Made by a program: the position numbers and the translations under genes. This document shows, piece after piece, positions 1 to 13,600 of a DNA stretch of 64,000 nucleotides. The notes under the pieces are model-generated. The model saw nothing but the letters and a program-made list of their open reading frames with translations. It searched no databases and was not told the origin of the DNA. The stretch is from Panonychus citri. Taxonomy: Eukaryota > Arthropoda > Arachnida > Trombidiformes > Tetranychidae. Where the stretch lies: assembly GCF_014898815.1 (NCBI RefSeq), contig NW_026515410.1, forward strand, positions 1-64,000, in the 5' to 3' direction. Position 1 is the stretch's first letter. Every line of letters begins with the position of its first letter.

Positions 1-46
1 AATTGAGTTAACACAATTAAGGTGGAAAATAAGATTAATCACTTAC

Positions 47-190
47 CTGCCGAATCAACGTCATCAATAACAATGGTGATATTTTCGCCCTCCGGGGCCG
101 ATGCTCGTCTCTGAGGCTGATCAGTGTTCGGTAAATCAAGTGAATGTGTACTAAGGGTTCGTCCTGGGGTAATTCGAGTAAACTTCGAGA
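47..190 (-). CDS. Rim: Rim-like exon at the left edge
   Basis: Acceptor ...TATTCTAG, donor GTAAGT, 144 bases, phase 1 in and phase 1 out. It encodes a Thr/Ser/Pro-rich stretch ending in the hydrophobic-acidic run ENITIVIDDVDSA. The gene continues to the left beyond the window. Confidence 0.7.
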
Positions 191-982
191 CTAGAATAGT
201 ATATATTTAAGTGACGAGAAAAAGAAACAATATTAAATAATTAATTATCTCCATCTAATTATTATTATTATTATTATTATATTATGATAGATATAAAAAT
301 CAGACTAGAAACTGAAATGATTATTAGACAATCTTTACAATTATCACTTGGAAGGGAACAGAAAAAATTATAATGAATATTATAATCACTTGATTAATTA
401 TAATAAATACATGATAATCATTATGATTAATCTGATTGAGACTCAATTATAATTAAAGTTAATTGATATTTGTAAACGTAATACCAATTACATTTAATTT
501 TAGCCTTAATCATTTTAATCACTAGATTATAGTCATGATTAAATCTCGATTGTGTATAATAATATTAAATTTGGAATCACAAATTATCATGTAATCATAT
601 TTTTCTCTCATTTTGATATATCATATCATCATCATCATCTCTCTCTCTTCTATGAGTATCATGATAATAATAGGATTTTGTTCACACCCAACTGCTTGAA
701 CAACAATAATAATCAACAAATCATGTTGATAATATTAGATTCAAATCAATAATTGGTTTAGTTTGTGATAAAATTGATTGGATACTTTTAGATTTTTTTT
801 CTTCATGATTTTCTTGTAGATGATAAAGATTAGGATGACAACGATGATAATGATGATAATTCCTGATCCTTTATCTGTTTCAATGGTTAATGGTGGGAAA
901 AATAATGAACGATAATGGTGATATCATGTTAAGAACTTTTTGTTTTCTTATTCGAAATTATTATCAGTTCTGAGTTCGAGAG

Positions 983-1034
<52 letters not shown>

Positions 1035-1286
1035 ATTAGATTTATTTCTCCTTTATATCATCATCATTATTCGAATTAAATCAACAACAATCATGGAAAA
1101 ATGATCATGATGATAATTGTAACCTTCCACAATTCATTCAACGTTGATTGTTAATATATTATTGTGACAAATCAAAGTTAATCACGAGATAGATATCATT
1201 AGAATAAGGTGAAATTAGGAATCGTATATACTTTTCCTAACGTGATAAAGTTCAATATCATATGAACAATATATGAATAATACGAT

Positions 1287-1317
<31 letters not shown>

Positions 1318-2932
1318 AAACAATTTATAACAAAGTTCTAAACATATTCGATGAGATGTTCGAAATGATTATCATTATTATCTAATCTAATTCAATTTAC
1401 TTTAATTCTAACAGTTTGACTTTTCTAATATTTATTGATTCTTAAACAAATTAAGAAGTTAATCTTGACCAATGGTCAGTGGAATAGTGTAGGTGGATAG
1501 TTGATTCATGGAACGTAATGAAGAAAAGAAAAGTTATCTTTAGATTATATTTTTTTCTGCTTCTTTTTTCTTCAGAATTCCAAGAATTTTTCTCCACCAT
1601 GAAAACTTTTCCACCACAAACTTGTCAATCTTTTTCTCAGCCTTCTATTAATATCAATCCTATTACCAATCAAATGTTCATCCTGATCATCATGAAGAAA
1701 AAAGGTAATTTAATATAAACAATTTACGATTAAATAACAATCATAAGTGTATAAGTAATAATCATCATGATCAATCAATGTAATCATTACTTATTTCATT
1801 GGTTCATTTTTACAATAATTCAATTACAAATATATAAATTGAGGCTACAATTAAATCAATAAATCGGATATTGTATTATAATGATAATACCTGATGAGCA
1901 ATTGAAAAAGTTTTAAATAAAAGTATACAAGGTGATTAAGTATATATAAGGTGGGAAAAAAAGTTCTGATCCAGATTAATGTAGTTCTGTTGTCGTTAAT
2001 ATTATTGTTGTTATCGTTGTTGCTGTGATAATCATTTTCTATTACAATTGGTTTAACCAATCACTTACACCAGGATGAAGATGAGTAAATTTGATTCCAA
2101 TGTTGAATATATATAAAGAAAAGGATTCAATGAATTCAATGATGAAGATACAAGTATTAGCAGGGAGAGACTATGATTTATAAGAGAGTGAGAAACATTT
2201 ACAGAGTGTGTAAGTTATTTAAAGTATTACGAATATAATATAAGACATGTACTAAAATTCATTGGGAGGGTATTCACAGTTTTGTTCACAGAATTTTCAA
2301 TTTTCTCTCCCTGTAGAATGTAAAACAAGGTAAAGAAAAGGAAAGAATAAGAAAAGCAAAATGATTGACTCATTTAACTTATACACAACCAATTGAATCT
2401 GTTATAAATTGCTCACTGAACAACACTGAATATCAATTGTCTCTCTCTCTCTCTCCAACAAGTATCATCTTCACGAAATTCAACATGATTCAATTCATGA
2501 AACTCATTATGATTTACCTGGTTGTCTCTTTTACATGTTTACCTTTTTTTTCATGATAGTTTTTTACATTCTAACGGTAAAATTGAATATGAATTTTATA
2601 AGAAAAAGTCATTGGAACCTTTTCATCTCGGTCACACGATCAAAACAATACTTTTCACTGACCAGTGTAATTAATATTCTCAAATAATGACCAAGCACAT
2701 TAACATTTGGTCCATTTTATTTTTTGTCTTCTTTTTTTTGGTTCATCCTTTCAACTGGTCAACAGATTGGTCATAAGTATTGTTTACTATTATCTCTACA
2801 AATGATTCACAAGATTGATAGAAAAAAAAGAGTTCCATCATCGCCATCATGATGACGATGATGATGGTCAACATTGGTCATTGATTTCATTGGGTGGTTG
2901 TAGGGTTGATGATGTGTCTGTCAAAGACTCAA

Positions 2933-2970
<38 letters not shown>

Positions 2971-5035
2971 TGTGTGAAAGTAGGTGGAAATGATTTTTTG
3001 ATTCATTTTGATCGAATTCATTTGTGATTCATTTCTTGTCTTTCCCATGAGTGGTCACCTTGTGTATGTGTGTGTGTCCACTACCAATGTGAGTAACTCA
3101 ATCAATCCTTTTTATATTAACAATACACATTCACATGTACACATGATTGAATCACTTGCCTTTCATCATTCTCATCATCATCATCATCACCATCGACATC
3201 AACAACAACATCAACTGACCAGGTTTCAAATCTAAATTGTATAATAATAATTTTCCTCATGAGTCAAATTATTATTTCTCAACACAACAATTTACTGACG
3301 ATTACAATAACCTGGTCAATGCTGTTTTTATGTTTTTATTCAAATTGCATTTACTTTATCCCATCATACATATTAACATTTGGCTACTGTATATTATAAT
3401 GTATATATACACATATATTAATATCATTGAAATTCAGTTTCCTCGTCATCATCATTCTGAATATATTTCAAGATATTCACCATTATCATGGGATCAATTT
3501 TCAATGAAACATAATGGTCAAGATACATTATAATAGTTAAGATGTTGTTGATTGACCTTTTATTGTCTTGATGTTGTTTTTAACTTTTTTTTTTCTTTGC
3601 TTCTGTTGGTGACTGATGAATCCACACACACATACACACAGGAAGAAATCAAGGAAACAGATTAATGATTTTGTTTGAATGATTAAATGGCTAATTAGGA
3701 ATCAGGGTGGGGTAAAGTGGGTGGACATTTGGAAAGTGAATCTAATCAGGTTAATCAGTTTACCAGAAACTTCCGGACTTGAATTGCGTGTATGTCCAAT
3801 TCGGGCAGGGTCATTGTTGGACTTGACCAGTTTTTCATTCATGTATAAAAATATTATCAACTTGAAACTTTTTTTTTTCTCTTCTTTTTGAGTGAATGGT
3901 CAATATGTATTATTAATCTACAGATTATTTTTATTCAATAACAATAATTATAATCTAAATAGAAAGAGAAAAGACTAAAATTCATTGATCCATTCAGTTC
4001 AATTTATATTACTTATCATCGTGATTGGAAAATGATTAACGAAAGATTAACCAATTACCTCAGAAACTAATCTCTGTCTCTCTCTCTCTGCTTTATTTTT
4101 AATTAGTTTAAGTTGATTAAAAGATAATCCGAAATGGATTATGTATCTTTAACAGTTATTTTTATCTTGATCCAATTGTTTTTATCTCAATTGATTATAA
4201 CAATTAGAATCCGAATGTATTAATTATATTTGAATTGATATGTAAGGTTTTTGTTAATATCCTCTGTTTGTTTGTGGGAAAATCTTTACCATTTATCTTG
4301 ATCGATTGAACAAGATAATCCTCATCTTCATTTTAATCATCATGATCCATAGGAAGTTCTAGTATATATATTATTTGGTGGAAGTTTAAGACTTTTTTTT
4401 TCTTTTCTCGAATTTCAGCTTTACGCTCGAAGCTACTGAGTTCTAACGATTTTCTGTCAACCTTTGACGATGAATCAAGTTAAGATGAAAAAAAAGACGA
4501 AAGAAGTGAAAAAAGTTGAAAAAGTTTTTGAAATTGTCAATGTATCACCCTTTCTATCAAGTGAATGAGTGAGATGAAAGTTCAGCAGGGAAGGAGGTAA
4601 GAGAGATGAAAGTAATATTGAATGAGAAGAAAATTCTGCGAGAGAGAGAGAGAGAGAGAGAGATAAAGTATCACAGAATAGAAATGACAGTTTTTTTGAG
4701 TTTAGAAGAAAAAAACTGTTGATTTCATCGCTCCCAAGAGATCAAGAAGAGAAAGTGAGAGAATCAGAGAGAGAAAGAGAGAGAGAGAGAGGAAATGGGA
4801 ATGGAGAGGAGGTAAAAGGTGTAAAGTGGGTGCTGGCGGTGTCAATGAAGATGGAAAAGTGATGAAGTACAAGAAGAGAGTTAGAAGTGAAAATGAAATT
4901 GATTAATGTTTACCATTGGAGGTAAAATGATGTTCATCTTATCAAGTTGTTTTTTACTCATCATTTCATGGTGATTCTGAATCTACAGTGTTATTTTTTT
5001 CTGCCTTCTTTGGAATCAAAGTCAGGGTGGGAGGT

Positions 5036-5075
<40 letters not shown>

Positions 5076-8000
5076 GGGAAAAGGAAAACGGAAAAAAGGT
5101 ATAAATTGAGTGAGTAAGTGAGGGAGAAAAGGAGAGAAAGATGGTGAGATGTTAATATTAGTTTGTTATAATATTAATAATATTAAAAGGTTACTCATGC
5201 TCTTATCTAAAAGTCAGCATGTTTGTAGTTGATGATGATCATGATGAGGATGAAAATGAAGATGATGAGGGAGGTAAAGATTCAGGAATAAATATATGAA
5301 AGGATAATAAAAAATACATTCAATCCTCAAAACTACAACTACTACTCACCCACCTACCCACAGTCTCTCTCTCTCTCTTTCTTTCTTTCTTCTTTTCTCC
5401 TTTTCTTTCCACTTTCTATCTACCTGAGATTCTGATGCTTCTGAGTATTATTATTACAAGAATTACTACCTTCCTCTGAGAATGCGTGACTTTGGAACTT
5501 ATCGATTTACTATTCTTATCCGGTTTCAATGTTATCACATTTCATTTTTACTAATAATTTTCTTCTTCTTTATCATCATTCTCATCCTTTGTTCAGTTGT
5601 TATCTGAATTATCATCCTCATCAACCTTGTTGTTGTGTTGCCTTTGTGTTACTCTTGTATTACCCTGAATTCACACACTCAAATGTTGGCATGTTAATAT
5701 GATTTTTTCTCTCAATTCTATCCACCCTGTATTATAATATTATTACTTTTACTGTTGTTACGTTTATATAATATACATACACTTTCAACCCATTGTTCAG
5801 TGTTCATTCATTCAGAATTTGAAATTATCATCATTTATTATCATGCAGCATCATGGTAACTCTTGTTGTTTGGTAATAAAAAGGAGGAGGATGTTGTATA
5901 TTATATATGGTTATAAATGAATTTGTGTTAACTAAACGTATTCATAATTTCAATTGTGTGCTAATTTTTATCTTTAATTTAAATTCAGTTGATTAAATTT
6001 ATCATCAAAATTCACGAAAATCTATCCTGATAATTATTAATAAAATCCCTTCTTTTGGTATCTATTCAATGAATACATATTTATGTTAACCCTGAATCAT
6101 GTATCATGAACTTTTGGTTAGCTTATTATTTGAACTTTTCTAATTATTTCCTTTAAGATAACATGATGTTTAAGTAAAGTTCCAAGAGGAAATTTTCAGG
6201 AGAAAAATTTTCTCAACTTGTAACATGAACTTATTTTCTTACTTGAAATGGTAAAGATGAAAAAAACTCTCAAGTTTTCATGGAAAGTTTCAAAATTATA
6301 AGCTGATTACTTGGTGACGGTTCTATTCATTGAATATTGCTGATTGTTGTGATATTAATTATGAAATTGAGCAAATATTCATTTGATTATTAATGAAAAT
6401 GAACTAATCAATTGTTAACTTTCCACCATCATCATGGTTGATGATTTCTCATGTCTCATATGATTTATTCAGAATCGATAGAAAAATAAACCAGTCAAAT
6501 AATAACTGAACCAAATCAAATTGTTATCATGTAATGTTCAATAAATTGTTAATTATCATGATACTAATCATCACCCTCATGATGATCATGAACCCAGATC
6601 TAATTGTTGTTGAAAGTTGAGCCTAAAATTTAGGAGTGAATTTGGAGTGAGGGTTTTGACAGAATAACAAAATTTTTATTATATGAACATATCATCATCT
6701 TTATCATCACCATCATGAATCAAGGTTTTAGTAAAATAATTTATCATCATGATGATTATTCAGTCAACTTGGAATTTAGGGGGAAAAATTATTATGTGCT
6801 TACAGCAAGGTGAGTTTTCAGGTGAGTAGAGCTATGAAGATGACCCAGTTTACCATGATGATGAGACTTTTGTTGTTCTAATAGATTTCAATGAGATACT
6901 CGAGCAGAAAACTGAAAGTAACAGGTAAACATTTTCGAGAGAGAATGAAAATTTATATTCTCTTCTTATCCTCCACCCACTACTCACCTTTCTTGATTCT
7001 CTACCTGATACTGGTTCTCTCTCTCTCTCTTCAATGATATTATCTTTATATATCATTACTCATTCTGACGAAACAATTATCATTTTTATCATGTGAAATT
7101 CATTCAAAATATCAACCAGAATAAATGAGTTTCCAGAATCTTTGCCATTCTCTTTTACCCTCCCTGAGTATTTATCATTATTTTCTCCTGTAAATATTAC
7201 CATGAAGCTGGAATAAAAACTTTTCAAACACCTTGAAGCATTTTAAATATTAGAAAAAGAGAAAAGAGAAGAAAATTTTCTGTTCTTTTCTTCTTCCTCA
7301 CCAAATTCAATTAAATCATAATTAAAATCATCATGTTTATCAATATTCTCACTTTAATAATCATCTCATGCATCAATTGGATTCTCTGAAATTCTGGAGC
7401 TTAAAAATATCTTGATAAAACCAGAAACTAAGAGAAATTATCAAATCTGTTGGGAAAATTATTCTTTCACCAAAAACTAAAGGAAAGAGAAAAAAACTTT
7501 CATCATTAACGTTGAACTTTTGACCATTACTGATGGAAAACTTCATCTGAGTTTCAATCATAATCATCAAGAAATTCATGAATTCTTGTTTCTTTTTTAT
7601 TCTCACTTTTCCACTCGAGCAAAATTTATTCGTACCTAAACTCAGAGTCAAAATGTCTCACTCTCACTCTCTCTCTCCCTCTATCCGTTAATGTTGATTA
7701 ATTAGTTTTAATTTGATCAAAAGCTCATTTAATTAATGATTTTGATCAAATAATTAGTGCAACTACAAAGGTAAAAGATTATATAGATTGATCTCAATTA
7801 GCTTGTAATTAAAAAGCGATTCATCATAATCAGAACTTTTTTTTACCACTCTTTTTATCTCACCACCGTCACCACCAACTACTCCAAACTTTTTGACTTG
7901 AATCTTGAGCTTTTTTCCTTGTTCAGTTTTCATAATTATTATGATGGTGAACAATAAGATGAAAATTCTTTCAAGATGTAAGATTGCTAAAGATTATTGC

Positions 8001-8927
8001 CTGAAGAGCTGAATGTTCATGGTATAAGCTTGAAGAAAGCAAAGAAAAAAATTAAGAGTCGTTTCAAGAGTAAAAAATTGAAAAGGAAGAAGTGAAGAAA
8101 AAAAAAGGAATGAGAGAGAGAGAGAGAGAGAGAGAAATAAATGTGCCAAGATGATGAGAAGAGAAATGATCTACCTAATCATCCTCATCATCGTCATTAT
8201 AATTTTCATCATCATTTTCCACCCCGAAACCGTAGTGGTTTTTGAGAGAAGGTAAATTGTATAACAAGTATGTAACCACAGTTTACTTTTTCCACCTCCA
8301 TGAAACATGATGAATTGAACAATATACAAAAAAATCTTCCACCAGTTTACACATCCCTATCTCCCTCTCTCTCTCTCTCTCAGCTAATGATGTTAATATC
8401 AAGGGATGAAGATGAAAAGATAAACCTTTGGGTGTGGATAATGATGAGGTAGAAAGATACTTTTGAGAGATAAACATTTGGATTTAGATTTGCAAAGATA
8501 ACCAGAAATCAAGGAGCTAAAGTTTGTTGTTGTCTTTATTGAAAGTTCATCGTTCATCATTTCTGTTTTTTTTGTGTACTATTAAAACTGAATTGGATTA
8601 GGAATAGTAAATGGAATTGAGAATAAGAAAACAAAAGGAAAACTTTAAACAATTGGATATAATGTTCTGAAGCTCATGAAGATGAGAAATACAAAGTAAT
8701 ATGTACAAGATGATGATGAATGAAAGAGTAAGAGTGTCAAGAGTGATGATGATTTTTTTTGCTTTGAAAGGTGGAAAAGTACATGTATATATTATATGCA
8801 ATGTGAAAGTATATTAAAGGTTAAAAGGAAAAATGAATAAAAGAAACATTAGAAGATGAAGATGAAGATGAAAAGGACGAAGAGATGAAGATGGAAAATG
8901 TTTACATTTAGAGAGAAAAAGTGATAG

Positions 8928-8974
<47 letters not shown>

Positions 8975-9581
8975 AATGATTTTCCTTCAATTGGAATATG
9001 TAAGATGGAAAATGATTGTAACTAATAGCAACAGGTAACTCGATTTCTGCCATTTTCATGGTGATTTTTATCTGTAGATGGCGCAGATTTTATCATCTTT
9101 ATGTCATCATCATTTCTTATTATATAATGATATTAAATTTCTTCATCATGTTTACCCTCATCATTTCAATCATTTGGATTCTAAGTTCTAACCAGTGTTC
9201 AGTTTACCTTATTCCATAAATTCTTAGCAGGATTTTGTTTTCATTCCTCTTACCTTATTGATAATCTTTTCATTTTGTTCTTCATCATTTTTACCATCAT
9301 CATCATTCAAAATGCTCATTTTCTCAAAAATTCTCATATTCATTCAGAACATTCTTCATGTTTTTTTATCTTTCTATGTTATTGAATAAACAGAAGGGAT
9401 AATAAAAAATCTTTCTCTCAATTTTTGGATTCTACTCTTACCTTTTACTTTCTACCTACGCAAATTCAATGATCAAAGAGCATGAAAATGATGATATTAT
9501 GATGATGATGATGTTGGTGGTAGTGGTGATGGTAATGCTGTAATATGATAAAAGTATATGAGTGAGAAATGAAGTAGGATT

Positions 9582-9634
<53 letters not shown>

Positions 9635-10024
9635 AGATAGTTCTTATTCATTGAAATGTGAAAGTAGAATTATAAAGAAATTGCAACGTGACCTACAACC
9701 CCACTGGACCTTTTACATGAGGGAAAAGATGAGATGATAAAGATAATGATGATGATATAAGAGGAAGAAAGGGGAGAGGTAGAGAGCATCATCATCACAG
9801 AAAGAAAGAAAATGTAAAAGTAAGAGGAAAAGACTTTTCTTCATCTGATCGATAATATTAACTTTTCAACATTAAGTCAATATCATTTTTCCAGTTAAGT
9901 ATATAAGATGAAGATGAAGATGATAGAAAGATGAAAAAGGAAAAGAGAGAAAAGGAAACAGGTAACCTTTTATTGCTTTTAAGTATTTTTACCTTTTAGC
10001 ATCTTTAACACCCATCTATCTATT

Positions 10025-10093
<69 letters not shown>

Positions 10094-10647
10094 TCCACCC
10101 ACTTTTCATCATCATCATTATCATTCTCATCGTATGGACAAGCATTAAACATGGTAAAAGCCTTTTCTCTTTTATATTCTCATCCTTTCTTTTTCTTTCT
10201 CTTCCTCTTCTTCTACATTTTATCTCATTATCAGAAATCCTCTGAATTCACCGATATCCGGTTCTTATACTAACTTCCTTTTCCAAGTAACTACTTCTCT
10301 AACTGTAAGTTTCACTCTTATATATTATGATAGAAGATTAAATAATATGAGATTGCTGTAATATCAATATTAACCTTGTAATTTGACCAGAAAATGAAAA
10401 CAAATTAACTACTGGAGATAAACAACTGACCGAGACTAGAAAAAGGTATGAAAACCAAAAGGATAAACTGATTAACATCATGACCAAGGAAACTTGTAGC
10501 TCAATCAGGTAAATGGCCAATAATAAGAAGGTGGTAAGTGGAAGAGAGAGAGAGAGAGAGAGAGAGGTATCAAGGTAGGAAAAATACTCAACTACCTGTG
10601 TAACTAAACTGATACCCTGGTAACCTGGTAACATGTAAATTAGATGA

Positions 10648-10678
<31 letters not shown>

Positions 10679-13600
10679 TTCTAACAATTTAATTCCTCGA
10701 AAAGTACAGTTAGAGTAGTTGATTCACATGCTAAACAGATTAACTTAATTGTTGATTTAACTTTTGCATTATAATTACTTTCTCTTGGCAAGATAATAAT
10801 ATATATAAATGTTGGACATTGGATTAAAGTGAACTGACCATTTCTGTCCAGTTGATTGGTTTTACTCCCTTCTATCACCAGTAAATACAACATGAGATTA
10901 ATTTACTCAATCAATTGAAAACTTTTTTTTCATTTCACTAAAGTGTGTTGGTCAGTTTGTAGATATTTATTGTATTACAACTAATGGACAGTTCTAATAG
11001 TGAGATACTCAGGGTTATAATGAACAAACTAAATTGAACCAGTTCAAACAATTAGTTTCTATTTAATCAACTCTAATTAATATTAAATAAGAATCAATTT
11101 AAACCGATAATAATTAAGTTAATGGTCAATTATATATTAGTTTACATAATTATAATCATTATTTTCAGCATCAGTTTGCTTAATGATGGTTCATCATTTA
11201 GGTTAATCTGTGAACAATTTATCTTAACTCACCTTAATGGTTTACCCTTATTATTTACTAAATTTGGACAATTAACTGACCAAAGAAATGAAAACAATAA
11301 CAAACAAACAAACAATTACAAGGGAAAAGATTATAATCATTATAAGGTTAAATCATTTTGCACATTGATGATTATCTTCATGATGATGATAATATTACCG
11401 TTAACTCCCACTGGATATGATGATGAAAATAATAATAGCTATACAATGATTAACTTGATTAGTGATAATATGTCAACATCATAATCATAGTGTTAATTGT
11501 TATGAAACACAGTTGACAACAATTAACTTATTGGAGCGACGATTAATCCTTGTAGGTGAATTTTCTTTAATACTTTTGCTTGTTCAATTTTCTCGTTAAA
11601 TTATTCCGATTGGAATTAAATTTTATCTCTGGTTCTGATTGATTATCGTATTGTGATCATATTATTATTAACCTTTGAAAGTTATCATTTTGTGTCTAGA
11701 CTTTTTTTCATGTTCATATTTCCATCCAAACTTTCATGATCTTTTTATTACTATTATGATTATCGGAATTCTGGTTGAATTATGAGAAAGAATTGATTCT
11801 CTGGTATTGGGATTAGAATTTATTATTATTTTCAACTACATTGATTGTGACCTTAATCTGTTGATTGTTAGTCTTTCGCAACCTTTGGTAAAGTTAATCT
11901 GATCAGATTGTTTCTGATGCTTATTATTATTATGATGATGATGGTGATGATCTGAGTGATGATAATGATTGATGATTGAAGATGAAATAACTATGATTTC
12001 GAGAGTATATCAAAAAAAAATGATGTTCAGTAGATGATATAAGTTATTACCATCATTATCTACTAAAAGGTACTAAGGTCAATAATTACGGCGATTTATG
12101 AGTTTCTATGAAAATGTACACATAAGATATTAGTTGTCTATTTATTAAAAAAGATGACCAAGAGGATAGAAAAGTATTAAGAGAGAGAGAGAGAGAAGAT
12201 GAAAAGGAGTTGAGTGGGTAGTTTTATGTATTGTTCATTAAACCGAAAGAGAAAAGAGTGAGGGAGAGAGTAATGGTCAGTCCATTGTAGTTTATCAATT
12301 GACCAGAATCTCATACCACCATTTTCGAGTACAATATGATTTTAGGTAATAATGAAAATAATATAACTTGACATGAAAAGATGAATGAAATGTTTAAGGT
12401 GAAGAGGTAAAAATAAGCAGAGAGAGAGAGAGAGAGAGATAAAGATGAGGCATAAAGATTTTGTGGTCAATAAATGGGTGATAAATGATTACTGGTCATG
12501 ATGATACTGACCAGTACAACTTTACTAGCAAATAAAGATACAACGAATAGTAAAAGAGTGAGAGAGAAAATCTGAAAAAGATGATGAGAAGGCTAAAGAT
12601 GAAACGATTTCAAAATGATAAAGATAAAGTGTACTTTCATGATGATGGTGATGGTGAACATGATGATAATCATTTTCTTTATCTTCATTGAGTTCTTTAA
12701 AGATTCTTATCATACGTTAAGAATCCCTGGAGACATTAAAAACTTTTTTTTCTAACAACCTGAATAACCATGATGGTGGAAAGACATGATAGAATGAGGA
12801 AAAATAAGACATTTCATGAAATCACCATGAAAAGAGTAAAAGAAAGACCATGAAGATGATGACTAAAGGTGGATGATAATGATGTGAAAGAAGAAGCAGA
12901 AGAAGAAGGAAAAAGATGAAGAGATTGATTTCATGTGATTAAATAGCTTTCAATCGATTTTTCTACCTTTCCAACTTTGTCTCTCTCTCTCTCACTCACT
13001 CACTCACTTCATTTGCTCATCTTCATGAAATGAATCACCACCGATGAATATTTATCCATCATAGAAACGATAATCATAATGAACAATCAATTAACCAATT
13101 GAGATTCTGACTGAATTCATGATTTATCGTTGATGTTGTTTAATAGTCAAATTATAATCAATAAAATTGATTTAACCAGCAAGAGGTTAATATGATTATT
13201 ATCATGAATGAAAATTTATCTCACACAGAATCTATTAACCTATTATAATAGTTGCACTCAAACAGAGATAATTTCAAATTCCTAATGAACTCGAAAATCA
13301 TTAACTAAATTCAAATGATCATCATGAAAACTTTTTTTTTATATTAATACAAATAAAAAAAGATACAAAATTGAAAGTTAATCTTTCACATGATTCAGTT
13401 GTTCATCTTGATGGAAAGTGTTATGAAATTATCACGATTAAATGATATGTGATGATAATCGTTCTTATTGTTTATTTATATCGACGAAAGAACAACAAAA
13501 AAAAAGTTTCTTGTTATCACTCAGGTAAAAGATCTGAATGATTATTACTAAGAGAAATGATGAAGATGATGAAAGAAGAAGAGAGAAAAGAAAGAGAACA

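Noticed and set aside
3008..3533. Plus-strand open frames with His and Gln runs
   Set aside because: Products of CAT/CAA repeats within an intron; no start context or neighbouring exons.
5427..5490. Extra Rim-like exon on the minus strand
   Set aside because: The frame looks coding-like, but its exit phase is incompatible with the accepted next exon and its acceptor is poor.
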